From Collinsella provencensis (GTDB taxonomy: Bacteria; Actinomycetota; Coriobacteriia; Coriobacteriales; Coriobacteriaceae), in the NCBI RefSeq assembly GCF_900199705.1, contig NZ_LT904908.1:736530-800529 (forward strand): DNA of 64,000 bases. Reading direction: 5' to 3'. The first letter of the stretch is position 1. Every line of letters begins with the position of its first letter. A model generated the notes under the pieces. That model was not told the origin of the DNA, made no database searches, and saw only the letters and a program-made list of their open reading frames with translations. This document shows, in pieces, positions 55,187-63,837 of this stretch. The translations under genes and the position numbers were made by a program.

Positions 55187-55219
55187 TTCTTTTCCTTTCC
55201 TTGGTTAATGCACGCTTGG

Positions 55220-56053
55220 CTAAATCGTTTGAAGGCACTTCTCGAACAGGGCTTTTGTCTCGGCTAGATACCCTGCCGGATCTTGGAAGCTCATTGGGTG
55301 CACGTACTCAAGCGAGAAGCCCCCTTTGTAACCGGCTTTCTTGAACGAAGCGAGAATGCCTCGCATGTCCAAGTTGCCATGACCCCAAGGCATGTGTCCC
55401 GTGGGAGTACCGTCCACGAAATGGCAGTGCGCAATGTCGCTGCCGAACGCGTTGAACCAATCGTCGACAGTCTCGCCCGCGTCGCTCATGGCGCCAAGGT
55501 CAAGCGTGAGCTTCAGGCTGTCGCTATTCACTGCATCCTTGATGTTGGCAATCTGCGCTATCGTTGGCGCGACCTGGGAGGATTTACTCCAGATGCTCTC
55601 AAGCACGAGAGTGACCCCCCGAGCATGCGCGTAGGCCGAGAGCTCCCTCAGCATGTCGATGCTTCGTGCGCGCGCTTCATCGACCTTCTCGTCAAAGTAA
55701 TTCCAGCCGGGGGTCACAAGAACCTTCGGGCAGTCAATGGCCCCAGCAAGATCAATCACCCTACGGAAGTAGGAGCGCGTATTGCCAACGAGGAGTTCGC
55801 CGCGAGCCGCCATGTTGTTGGGCTTTGGATTGTTCTGCTCGCCACAGAGGCACTTGATCTGAACCCCATACTCGCGCATGAGAGCCTTGAGCTTTGAAGG
55901 GTCCTCCGAGAACTGCCCGTTGATAAGGAAGTGCTGGGGACAAAGCCAGATCTCTGCATTATGCAGACCTGTTTTCGCGCAGGACTCAAAGAACTTCTCG
56001 AGGCCGTAATACCTGAACGAGATGTTCATCGGGTAAAGGGACTGGATATCCAT
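55220..56053 (-). CDS. Sugar phosphate isomerase/epimerase (xylose isomerase-like TIM barrel)
   Basis: 277 residues from the ATG at 56053, which lies one base after the IIA stop (TGACATG). AP-endonuclease-2-like barrel with metal ligands in VLESIWSKSS, KLTLDLGAMSDA, IAHCHFVDG and FSLEYVHPM. It probably converts the incoming sugar (or its phosphate) toward a ketose such as fructose-6-phosphate. Substrate unknown. Embedded between IIA and IIB, so co-regulated with uptake. Confidence 0.85.
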   Translation of the reverse strand: MDIQSLYPMNISFRYYGLEKFFESCAKTGLHNAEIWLCPQHFLINGQFSEDPSKLKALMREYGVQIKCLCGEQNNPKPNNMAARGELLVGNTRSYFRRVIDLAGAIDCPKVLVTPGWNYFDEKVDEARARSIDMLRELSAYAHARGVTLVLESIWSKSSQVAPTIAQIANIKDAVNSDSLKLTLDLGAMSDAGETVDDWFNAFGSDIAHCHFVDGTPTGHMPWGHGNLDMRGILASFKKAGYKGGFSLEYVHPMSFQDPAGYLAETKALFEKCLQTI

Positions 56054-56054
56054 G

Positions 56055-56465
56055 TCAGAAATCCTCGCCGCAGTCCCGGCCGGCATCGAGCAGGTCGTTG
56101 CAGACCATGATGGAGTCCTTGCAAGAGTCGACCGCCACCCTTACGGCCGCGAGGTCGGGATTTGCGTCAGAGAGAATCTCGACGAGCAGGGGCATGTTCA
56201 TGCCGCAGACGAGCGTAAGGTCATTCTCGGCAAGGGCGGCCATGAACTCGTTGTTCACGCTGCCGCCAAAGAGATCGGTAACGACGAGCATCTCCTCGCC
56301 GGGAACCTTACGCGCCAGCACGTCTTTGACCTGCTGGGCTAAGGTAACGTCTGGGTCGACGTATGCGCAGAGCGCTGTCAGGTCCGGCAACTCCCCAAAA
56401 ATGATGCCTAGGGTATCTTTCATTCCCTCAGCAAGACGACCGTGCGATGCCAGAACTACCTGCAT
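56055..56465 (-). CDS. PTS mannose-family subunit IIA
   Basis: 136 residues. MQVVLASHGRLAEGMKDTLG carries the phosphorylated His8; VVTDLFGGSVNNEFM is the second family motif. First gene of the operon IIA-isomerase-IIB-IIC-IID-fsa. The start is 46 bases after the -10 of a good promoter. Confidence 0.93.
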   Translation of the reverse strand: MQVVLASHGRLAEGMKDTLGIIFGELPDLTALCAYVDPDVTLAQQVKDVLARKVPGEEMLVVTDLFGGSVNNEFMAALAENDLTLVCGMNMPLLVEILSDANPDLAAVRVAVDSCKDSIMVCNDLLDAGRDCGEDF

Positions 56466-56511
56466 ATCGAGACTCCAAACTTTGTTATCCGATGTAATAT
56501 TGTCAGTACTG

Positions 56512-56539
56512 ATTATATGACGTGATATAACAATTACAA
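56512..56539 (-). promoter_or_regulatory. Promoter and operator of the PTS operon
   Basis: On the minus strand: -35 TTGTAA (56534-56539), 16 bp spacer, -10 TATAAT (56512-56517). The palindrome TTATATGACGTGATATAA (56513-56530) covers the -10 and spacer. It is similar to the sites in front of gntR, so repression by that GntR protein is likely. Confidence 0.75.
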
Positions 56540-56545
56540 GACAAA

Positions 56546-57548
56546 GAGGACATTTCTGCTTGCAGCGCCGCGAACGGTCGCAAATGACCGGCGAATGGGT
56601 TTAAGCCCGACGCAGTACCTGAAGTAGCTGCCGTCTGAAGCTCGGAGGCTGTCCGCAAAGTCCGAGTTGCATGGAGGAGCAGAGCCGTAAGGCGACCGAG
56701 GCAGTCGGGCGCTCGGCGGCCTTCATTGACCGAATATCATCTCGCCGTGTCCAGGGACACGACCCTCGTGGTCGAACTGCTCAATTATCGTGACCACGAG
56801 GGCCAATTCTTGGTAAATATCGACGCGCGATCTGCCCAGCGTGTTCAAAGACCGGCTTGTTCGCGGGCGTGTCGAGCTCGCGACAATCGCCGAGGGCAAC
56901 CACTCGTATCCTAGAAAGAGTAGATGCAGCTGGTTTAATGCGATGCCGACGACATGTGCCAGCTCTCCCCCTCGGGAAGCAATTGCGCGATATCGTTGAT
57001 AAGGACTTGTACAAAGACGCCGATGCGGCGCATTTCCGGAAGCCTCACGGCTCCGGCATGCACGATTTGTCGCAGACTCTTGTGGTTGGGTCGAGTCAGA
57101 TTGCCTCGTCCGCCAATGGGCTTACCATGCAAATAATTATCAAGGCCTTCGACCTCGACAAAGCGCTTGAGATTCTGGACAGACAGAGGCTAAGGATTCA
57201 AGACCCTACCTGCTGTTTGGGAAATACGGCGGCGCGTTGCACGAAGGCCTATTGGCCAGCTAAGACCACTTGAGCGCAGCGGATTTCGAATCCGAGAAGC
57301 AGTTTTCCCAAAGGCGTGGGCACTATTTGGGTCTACTTGGTTTAGATAGTTCTAGTAGTGAAGCGCCAACTGTAATGTACCAATGGGGTACTCATGCCTG
57401 AACGATAACTACTAGGAAGGTCCCTACCAAGCCGCGAGTTATCTAGATTCCCAGCAAGAAGAGGGCTTCCCTGCCCCGCAATGCTCATCTCCCAGGAGTT
57501 CGAAAGACAACGCACAATATTGTGCAACGATACCGTTGAATTTGATAG
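56546..57548. other. About 1 kb with no recognisable gene
   Basis: ORFs here (the longest 56857-57273) show no family resemblance I can name and have no ribosome-binding sites; probably decayed sequence. It contains a perfect 11 bp inverted repeat (CCCTCGTGGTC 56763-56773 and GACCACGAGGG 56792-56802). Confidence 0.5.
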
Positions 57549-57578
57549 AAGGCGCCGGGATGAAGATCCCGGCGCCTT
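57549..57578. terminator. Hairpin after the S8 peptidase remnant
   Basis: AAGGCGCCGGGA and TCCCGGCGCCTT, perfect 12 bp stem, 6-base loop, 31 bp past the remnant's stop. Confidence 0.7.
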
Positions 57579-57608
57579 CTCGTTGTCTAATATTGCCGCC
57601 GCCAACGG

Positions 57609-58346
57609 CTACTCGCACTCCACCTCGACCTGACTGCGTTCACACATCTTGAGCTCATTGTCAATTTCAACCCGTTCGACTATCCAGCCTAGCGCAGCAC
57701 GCTGTCGAATAAACGCATCGATTCGGTTCTCGCCTCTGAGGTTGTGGATAGTGACCACTACGCCAAAACGTTGAGGTTCATGGGAGCCCCTTTGATATCT
57801 CGACGACTTACGTATCATCATGCCCCATAGCGGGTTGGCGTACACCTTTTTTGGTTTACTGCGTCTGGTTAGCGGTTCCGCTATATGCTTGGCGTTGTCC
57901 CATTTGCGCAGCTTTTTCGAGCCTTCTCTTCATCGGTTGTGCAGTCTTCCTCGCCTTGGTTGTTGGGCAATAGCGACTTGATTCGCCCATCGTTTCCGAT
58001 CCGCCCAAAATGTAAATCGAGCTCGGTGTCCGTATAGTCGACGCCTTGGTTTCTGTTGCACCTGGGGAAGTAACACAAGGTCGCCCTCGCTACAGATAGG
58101 TATGATGTGCCCGAAACGGGGATAGAAAAGTTGAAGTTGCAATTCTCGCGTTCGGTAGCCACACCGCTCAGCATAAATCGAATCTCGTCGTTGCCAGTTT
58201 CGAGAATCTGTTCAATTTTGACGGGTACAATGCCATAGCTAAGCTGATCCATGTCTTCGGGAGTTGTCCACGCGCACGCCGCATCGATCAGCGGCGCTTT
58301 GGCAAGCTCGCAGCTCAAGTGCATCTTGTAGATGAGGTAGGCAGCT
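57609..58346 (-). pseudogene. C-terminal remnant of an S8 (subtilisin-like) peptidase
   Basis: Text from about 58346 down: AAYLIYKMHLSCELAKAPLI, then DMDQLSYGIVPVKIEQILET and NFSIPVSGTSYLSVARATLC, to GEEDCTTDEEKARK. Near 57907 a one-base indel in an A run changes the frame, after which KLRKWDNAKHIAEPLTRRSK, YANPLWGMMIRKS and FGVVVTIHNLRGENRIDAFI end at 57609. This matches the tail of S8 peptidases often paired with AAA ATPases in possible defence cassettes. The catalytic N-terminus is gone. Confidence 0.65.
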
Positions 58347-59085
58347 TTTCTCGCAATTCACCACGTTAATGGCGTAGCAGTCGCTCTCCTTGGCATCTAT
58401 GGTGCCGTTGCCAGTGATGGTCACCTTGGCGCCATTCGTGATGGACAGGATCGCGTTGGCATTATCGCTCCAGATGTCTTCCGTGTTCTTGATGGTCTTG
58501 CCGTTCAGCTCCAGCGTGATGTCCTTGTTGATGGCCAGCTGGGTGTTCTGCTCAACATCCGCCAGCAAAGTAACGGTCTTGCCCTTCGCAGCCAGACGAA
58601 TCGCATCAGCCAGCGTCTCCTACTTCTTGCTGCCGACCTGGGCAATATAGATGCCCTCCTTGACGCCATAGGTGCCATCCGCGTTCTTGGTGGGGATGAA
58701 GCCATCGGAGCAGCAGCAATCGGGAATACTCTTGTTGAAGGTGCCGCCCGAGACCTCGAAGCTATCATCAGCCTGAGCAGGACTCAAGTGATGGAAAACG
58801 TTGTTGTCATTTCCGTTGAACGTACCGCCCTTGATACAGGTGACGGAGTCATAACCGTCTACCTTGCCGGTCACAACAACCCTTGCACTCGGGCTGGTAC
58901 TCTTTTCGTTAAACGTACCGCCAGTAATAGTTGTTGTGCCGTAAACCAGAACAGTCCTCGTTGTTCCCCATCTCGGAGCCGCCGTCCGCGTAAACGCGCC
59001 GCCGCTGATGTTCAGCGTCGTGCCTTCCTCACTCTTGACCACGTTCAGGCCACCGGCGTAGGCACCGCTGGCGAAACCGATTTTC
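58347..59085 (-). pseudogene. Surface beta-helix protein fragment with in-frame amber
   Basis: Repeats of the type GGTFN/GGAF and TLELNGKTIKNTEDIW, ITNGAKVTITGNGTIDAKES are typical of secreted right-handed beta-helix adhesins. One frame runs from about 59085 to 58347 but is broken by TAG at 58620-58622, between GSKK and ETLADAIRLAAKGKTVTLLA, where related proteins usually have Tyr. Both ends are cut: att-like repeats on one side, S8 remnant on the other. No signal peptide or anchor remains. Confidence 0.65.
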
Positions 59086-59885
59086 GCGTTTTATTATTCC
59101 CGTTTGTTGACCTGGGCAAATGCAATTGAAAAGGGTTGAATCCGCCTCGCAGTTTCAACTCAGTTTCAACTGTTCGAAATCGGCCCTCCGGGGACCCGAA
59201 TTTTGAATTATTCCCGCAGGGCCTAATTATTCCCGTACCGCCGAGTACTCCGCCGTGCCGCCCAGTAGGGATAGACGGGAATAATTGGGTCGTTTTCCAG
59301 GTAGAGATGCAAAAAGAAAGCCTCCGAACCAAAGGGTTCGGAGGCCGTTATTCCCACTATTTCGCTGGTGGCTTTGCGCTATGGCGACGCCGAAACAGCA
59401 TCAGGCGGTACTCGGCGGTACTGAAACGCGAGTTCAGAAGCCAGTTCTCGCTACTCCCACTCTATGAATCGAAAGTGCGGGCATTTCCATGTCGTCTAGT
59501 ATTTTATACGGAAAACGAACGTGGCGATACACGGCGATACTCAACGGCACAAAAGTGAGACAAAACTGCTCTGATAATCGAAACTCAAATGAAACTCAAG
59601 GGTGTTGAGTTTCATTTTTGTCCCAGTAGCAAAAAGGGCAGGGTAGAGCGGCCAAATCCTCCCCTTTTCAGGTGATCTGAAGCGGCATCACATGCAAGCC
59701 ACCAGCGACAATTGCAAACCTATAGTTAAAAACTCTCTCCAGTTTGCTCCGGTTTGTCGCAGTTTGTTCTAGTTCGCCCAATTTATACCCAGTCTCAAAA
59801 ATTGCCGAAAATCCATGGGGTCAAATTTGAGTCACGGATATCCATACGATTTTGGTCATTCTCTGGGGTCACGCTGGGTCACGGC
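59086..59885. repeat. Pile of att-like and ATTATTCCCG repeats, including block D
   Basis: ATTATTCCCG occurs at about 59091, 59210 and 59229, with an inverted CGGGAATAAT near 59277. TTATTCCCACT lies at 59348-59358 and CTACTCCCACTC at 59451-59462; GAGTTTCATTTTTGTCCC is at 59607-59624. A run of CCAGTTTGCTCC-like elements follows near 59736. The segment 59451-59624 parallels blocks at 48108 and 62741. No gene. Confidence 0.6.
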
Positions 59886-60149
59886 CTAACCGGAGATCCA
59901 ATCGGAAAGAAGCGCTGCGGTCTCGTTGTTGGCGGAGTAGTGCATCCAGCGGCCATCCTTTCGACAGCTGACCAGCCCGGCGGCGCAGAGTTGCTTCACA
60001 TGGTGGGAAAGGGTGGGCTGGGTGATGTCCATCTGCTCAAGGATGTTGCACGCGCAGATATCGTCCTTGTCCTTGATGACCTGGTAGATGCGCAGGCGCG
60101 TGGGGTCGCCCAGCGCCTTGAACGCCGCCGCGAGGCTCTCGTTGTCCAT
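59886..60149 (-). CDS. ArsR-family metalloregulator
   Basis: 87 residues from the ATG at 60149 (AGGAGGAAACC). Winged helix with FKALGDPTRLRIYQVIKDKD, the metal-site-like DICACNIL (cysteine pair as in ELCxC sensors), and recognition helix MDITQPTLSHHVKQLCAAGL. It probably releases DNA on binding arsenic(III) or another thiophilic metal. Divergent from the permease operon, with two palindromes between. Confidence 0.9.
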   Translation of the reverse strand: MDNESLAAAFKALGDPTRLRIYQVIKDKDDICACNILEQMDITQPTLSHHVKQLCAAGLVSCRKDGRWMHYSANNETAALLSDWISG

Positions 60150-60196
60150 GGTTTCCTCCTGTCTGTCTGGCAGCTTCAGTATATCACGCAAATTTA

Positions 60197-60265
60197 TATA
60201 TTGACATGCGTCTATGTGTCTCCTATATTGCCCTTATACATAGATATATATTGATACGTCAATAT
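60197..60265. promoter_or_regulatory. Divergent promoter region with two ArsR-type operators
   Basis: Plus-strand promoter TTGACA (60201-60206), 17 bp spacer, TATATT (60224-60229), driving the permease. Perfect palindrome ATATTGATACGTCAATAT at 60248-60265, and an imperfect copy at 60197-60215 covering the -35. A minus-strand -35-like TTGACG overlaps the second site and would drive arsR. Confidence 0.8.
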
Positions 60266-60278
60266 GGAAGGAGCGCCA

Positions 60279-61280
60279 ATGGAATCCATCGGAATGTTCA
60301 TCTTGGACCAGGTGCTGAAGATGCAGTGGCTGAGCGAACTGATCGCCGCCTTGTTGGGTGCGCTCGGCATTGACACAGCGGGCCAGTGGGGCGGCACGCT
60401 CCACTTCTTCATCTATGACACGGTGAAGATCGTCATCCTGCTGTGCGTGCTCATCTTCGCCATCAGCTACATCCAGAGCCACTTCCCGCCGGAGCGCAGC
60501 CGCAAGATAATGGGCCGTTTCAAGGGTGTCTGGGGCAACGTGGTGGGAGCGCTGTTGGGAACGGTGACGCCGTTTTGCAGCTGCAGCTCCATCCCGCTGT
60601 TCATCGGGTTCACCCGCGCGGGCCTGCCGCTGGGCGTCACGTTCAGCTTCCTCATCAGCTCGCCCATGGTGGACCTGGGCAGCCTGGTGCTGATCATGAG
60701 CATCTTCGGTCCGGGTGCGGCCGTGGCCTACACGGTGGTGGGCCTGCTCATCGCCATCGCCGGCGGCGCCATCATCCAGAAAATGGGCATGGAGGGACAC
60801 CTGGCCGACTTCGTGCGCGGCGACGCGCCGGCGGACGCCGAGCTTTTGTCCATGACCGTGGCCGAGCGCCTGGCCTACGCCCGCAAGGAGACCTGGGGCA
60901 CGTTCAAGAAGGTGTTCCCGTACATCCTGCTGGGCGTGGGAATCGGCGCCTTCATCCACAACTGGATCCCCGCCGAGTGGATCGAGCTGGTCCTGGGCGA
61001 CGGCAACCCCTTCGCCGTGGTGCTGGCCACCCTCGTCGGCGCGCCCATCTACGCCGACACCTTCGGCGCCATCCCCATCGCCGAGGCCCTGTACTACAAG
61101 GGCACGGGCCTGGGCACGGTGCTGGCCTTCATGATGAGCGTCACCACGCTGTCCATCCCCAGCCTGACCATGCTCTCCCGCGTCATCAAGCCCAGGCTGA
61201 TGGTGACGTTCGTGGGGCTGTGCATCGTCGGCATGTGCATAAGCGGCTACGTGTTCAACTTCCTGCAGCCGCTGTTCTAA
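60279..61280 (+). CDS. Permease of the DUF318/ArsP family
   Basis: 333 residues from the ATG at 60279 (AAGGAG upstream; an earlier ATG at 60264 overlaps the operator). Eight or so membrane helices; the cysteine motif TVTPFCSCSSIPLFIGFTRA is the family hallmark and appears in organoarsenical and thiol-metal exporters. The second half carries the repeat-like GAPIYADTFGAIPIAEAL. First gene of a four-gene plus-strand operon under ArsR control. Confidence 0.9.
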   Translation: MESIGMFILDQVLKMQWLSELIAALLGALGIDTAGQWGGTLHFFIYDTVKIVILLCVLIFAISYIQSHFPPERSRKIMGRFKGVWGNVVGALLGTVTPFCSCSSIPLFIGFTRAGLPLGVTFSFLISSPMVDLGSLVLIMSIFGPGAAVAYTVVGLLIAIAGGAIIQKMGMEGHLADFVRGDAPADAELLSMTVAERLAYARKETWGTFKKVFPYILLGVGIGAFIHNWIPAEWIELVLGDGNPFAVVLATLVGAPIYADTFGAIPIAEALYYKGTGLGTVLAFMMSVTTLSIPSLTMLSRVIKPRLMVTFVGLCIVGMCISGYVFNFLQPLF

Positions 61281-61328
61281 CCAGTTAGGAGCCCGCACGG
61301 TGCGGGCGCGTCGAAAGGAGAAATTGTC

Positions 61329-61670
61329 ATGGGATTGTTCGGGTTCGGAAAAAAGAAGGAAGAGAAGGCGGCCGCCCCCTGCGCATGCGGCGAGGACGCC
61401 CCTCAGATGAAGGCGGAGCCCTGCGGCTGCGGAGGCGCCCGCCAGTTGAAGGTGCTGGGAGCCGGCTGCAAGAAGTGCCACGAGCTCAACGAGAACACCC
61501 AAGCGGCCATCGCCGAGCTGGGGCTCGAGGCGGAGCTTGAGTACATCACCGACATGGACCGCGTCATGGGCTACGGCGCCATGAGCCTGCCAGCGCTGGT
61601 CGTCGACGGCAAGGTCGTGTCCGCTGGCATGGTGCTCACGCCGGCGGAAGTCGCAGCGTACTTGAGGTAG
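61329..61670 (+). CDS. Thioredoxin-like redox protein with Cys-rich N-terminus
   Basis: 113 residues (AAAGGAG before the ATG). The C-terminal 75 residues are the small thioredoxin_3 fold with a GAGCKKCHELNENTQAAIAE active site (CxxC) and cis-Pro MSLPALVVDGKV. An N-terminal extension adds PCACGE and PCGCGGA, perhaps a metal or electron hand-off site. It commonly neighbours DUF318 permeases. Confidence 0.88.
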   Translation: MGLFGFGKKKEEKAAAPCACGEDAPQMKAEPCGCGGARQLKVLGAGCKKCHELNENTQAAIAELGLEAELEYITDMDRVMGYGAMSLPALVVDGKVVSAGMVLTPAEVAAYLR

Positions 61671-61678
61671 GAGGAATC

Positions 61679-61882
61679 ATGGAGATCAGATCGACCCGAA
61701 GCAACGCCATCCTGTTCTGGAAGGTCGCAGACGGCGATACCGTGGAGGCCGGGCAAGTAGTTGCTTCCCTCGAGCAGGGCAAGGGCACGATGGAGGTCGT
61801 GGCACCGTGCGCTGGAAAGATCGAAATTGCCTGCAAGGGCGGCATGGTGTCTGAGGGCCAGCTCCTGGCGACGGTGGACTGA
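61679..61882 (+). CDS. Free-standing lipoyl/biotinyl-domain carrier protein
   Basis: 67 residues, a single barrel-sandwich hybrid domain: WKVADGDTVEAGQVVASLEQ, then GKGTMEVVAPCAGKI, then GGMVSEGQLLATVD. Lys35 (QGKGT) aligns with the lipoyl-lysine of E2/GcvH. TAGGAGGAATC forms the ribosome-binding site, 9 bp after the thioredoxin gene. The lipoate ligase start overlaps its stop (TGATG), pointing to lipoate rather than biotin as cofactor. No E2, GcvH or Hdr enzyme is nearby. Confidence 0.82.
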   Translation: MEIRSTRSNAILFWKVADGDTVEAGQVVASLEQGKGTMEVVAPCAGKIEIACKGGMVSEGQLLATVD

Positions 61883-62502
61883 TGCTGAACGTCGTGAAGA
61901 GCCCCTACCGCACCGCTTACGAGAACCTCGCCTTCGAGCAGGAGCTTCTTCGCACGGGCACGCCCTTCCTTTTCACCCACCGGGACGCCCCCTGCGTCTC
62001 GGTGGGCTTCAACCAAGACATTGAAGCGGAAGTCGACGCCGCACTTGCTAAGGAGCTGGGCGTCGACATCGTCCGGAGGCAAAGCGGCGGCGGGGCGGTC
62101 TACCGCGACGAGGGGTGCGTGGCATTCTCGATGGCGGTGCCGCGTGATTTACTTCCGCGCGCCATGGAGGTTCCCGAGCGGGCCCTGATGGCCCTGGGCG
62201 CGCCGGCCGTCCGAAACGACCGCAACGACGTCTACGTCGCCGGTCGCAAGGTATGCGGATGCGCATGGCAAGACGCTGGCGACCTGGTCGTGTTCCACGG
62301 CAGCGTGTTGTTCGATGTGGACCTGGACGCGATGGATCGCCTGCTTGCCCCCGGCAAGAGAAAGTACTGCGGCACCGCCATGAGGTCTGTTTTCGCCCAC
62401 GTGAGGAACATCAAGGATTTGGTTCCGCAGATGACAGCTGACGAGTTCCAGGGAGCACTCGAGAGAGCGCTCCTCGCCTCCGTTTCCTTGGGTGCAATGT
62501 GA
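61882..62502 (+). CDS. Lipoate-protein ligase family protein
   Basis: 206 residues. The catalytic signature RRQSGGGAVYRDEG and the lysine region GRKVCGCAWQDAGDLVVFHG are present, as is SVLFDVDLDAMDRLL. Short: the extra C-terminal LplA domain is missing, as in enzymes that need a partner or use preactivated lipoate. It overlaps the lipoyl-protein stop and is probably dedicated to it. Last gene of the operon. Confidence 0.85.
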   Translation: MLNVVKSPYRTAYENLAFEQELLRTGTPFLFTHRDAPCVSVGFNQDIEAEVDAALAKELGVDIVRRQSGGGAVYRDEGCVAFSMAVPRDLLPRAMEVPERALMALGAPAVRNDRNDVYVAGRKVCGCAWQDAGDLVVFHGSVLFDVDLDAMDRLLAPGKRKYCGTAMRSVFAHVRNIKDLVPQMTADEFQGALERALLASVSLGAM

Positions 62503-62610
62503 TTTCCGCCGGTCTCTTTCACGTGTGCCTCCGTCAGCTCCCTGACCGTGAGAAGCCTAGGGATGCGATCGCAATAAGAAAACCCCAGTTAACCGTGAAG
62601 TCATGAAAAA

Positions 62611-62664
62611 GGCCCGTGATGCCGATTTGAAGCTTGTAAAATGTTCAAATCTTTGTCACGGGCC
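62611..62664. terminator. Stem-loop after the lipoate operon
   Basis: GGCCCGTGA and TCACGGGCC with an inner TTTGAA/TTCAAA pair; 109 bp downstream of the ligase stop. No T tract, so terminator function is uncertain. Confidence 0.5.
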
Positions 62665-62740
62665 GATTGTTCAACCAGTTAGAAATAAGTAAAACCGCAG
62701 GTCAGAGGCTGTTTTTCATAACCTGTAAACCACTATGGCC

Positions 62741-62927
62741 TTACTCCCACTCGGTGGTTATAGTTTTGCCGTCTCGTCACTCCAGTTGCACCCAGTTTTC
62801 GGCGGCATCTCGAAGTGAGTGCCGCTGAATGACGCGACGTCGCGTTTCATCGGCTTCGGGGACAAAAGCTGGGACAACTTCAAAAACCATTTTCAAACTC
62901 AGAGTATTGAGTTTTTATTTTTGTCCC
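62741..62927. repeat. att-like block E
   Basis: TTACTCCCACTC core (62741-62752; on the minus strand it reads like a C-terminal TEWE and stop), CCAGTTGCACCCAGTT at about 62781, GGGGACAAAAGCTGGGACAA near 62857-62876, and GAGTTTTTATTTTTGTCCC at 62909-62927. Same order as blocks at 48108 and 59451. Nothing codes from here to 63265. Confidence 0.6.
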
Positions 62928-63265
62928 AAGGGGCACGGAGAGCCGCCTTTGGAGGCTCGATATCGCCGAAAAACGCCCGTTTTGAAACTCAACCGCCTTT
63001 GAGCCTGCAAACCACCAGCTTCAACAGTAAGTGAGTCGACGCGGGTGGCTTACGAGCCGTTCACAAAACCGCAGGCCACAGGTCTTTGTCAACGATAAGC
63101 AAAGTGAATAGTCTCAGGTGGCTTGCCCATGAGTTGGCGTAAGCCTGTTTAGCAAAAGGCTAATCGGACACGACAGGCCGCCCGCATGGCGACGGCGTTT
63201 CCCGTGCGGGCACAAACAGCCCTGCGTGCCCTGTCGCGCGATATCCCAATGCGACGTTCAGAACC

Positions 63266-63444
63266 CTACCCGCCAAGCAGCCACCTCGCGAAATTCAGCA
63301 CGAGCACGCCCTCCCGGGTATGGGGCTCATGCCTCGTGCGAGTGATGAGAATCTTCGGGAATGCATCCCCGATGGATAGAATCGGCGCAATCTCCCTCTC
63401 GAGCGTCGAATCGGCGCCGATATCGTCGCTCACATACACTTTCC
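63266..63444 (-). pseudogene. Terminal fragment of a DUF4143 ATPase
   Basis: About 58 residues (KVYVSDDIGADSTLEREIAP, then FPKILITRTRHEPHTREGVL, ending LNFARWLLGG) align with the last part of the ATPase at 45752, with a two-codon deletion. Upstream sequence is unrelated. Remnant only. Confidence 0.7.
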
Positions 63445-63837
63445 TTCCCGGTTTCGAAACTTGGAAGGCAGTATGCGCAAGGATGCGTCGAGGTGCGATC
63501 CCAGTCGTACCATGCCAGCAGAGATGTCGAGGCACATTCGTTCATGCTGCAATGCGGGCATCGGAGATGAAAAACAGCCCGTCGGGTAGTCATGGGCGTG
63601 CGGGAGCCCGCATCAGTAACCTGCCTCCTCGGTTGTCCCTTCTTTGCATGGTCGTCTACATAAAGGAGGAACCAGCCATGCAGATCAGCATGCTTGCCCT
63701 TCTTGGGTCACGGACCGGGGAGGCGAGGGCCTCCGTCGGGACCGCCCCGAGCAACCGGCATATCCAAGGAATGACAAGGCTCGATCGCTGTGCTGGTCAG
63801 GATGCCGAAGCGGGCCGTCCGCCAATCGGAATGCGGG
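63445..63837. other. About 390 bp without a recognisable gene
   Basis: An ATG at 63678 with AAAGGAGG upstream looks like a gene start (MQISMLALLG), but the reading frame soon loses any family resemblance. Probably debris. Confidence 0.4.

Noticed and set aside
56857-57273. 139-codon ORF as a gene
   Set aside because: No ribosome-binding site, no family text, and lies among debris.
49242-58622. Stop-codon reassignment (amber read as amino acid), suggested by two in-frame TAGs
   Set aside because: Intact core genes such as veg end in TAG, and both cases lie in decayed regions.
60234-61502. Long minus-strand ORF over the permease and a second plus-strand frame 60443-61288
   Set aside because: Compositional shadows of the GC-rich permease; histidine/arginine-rich without motifs.
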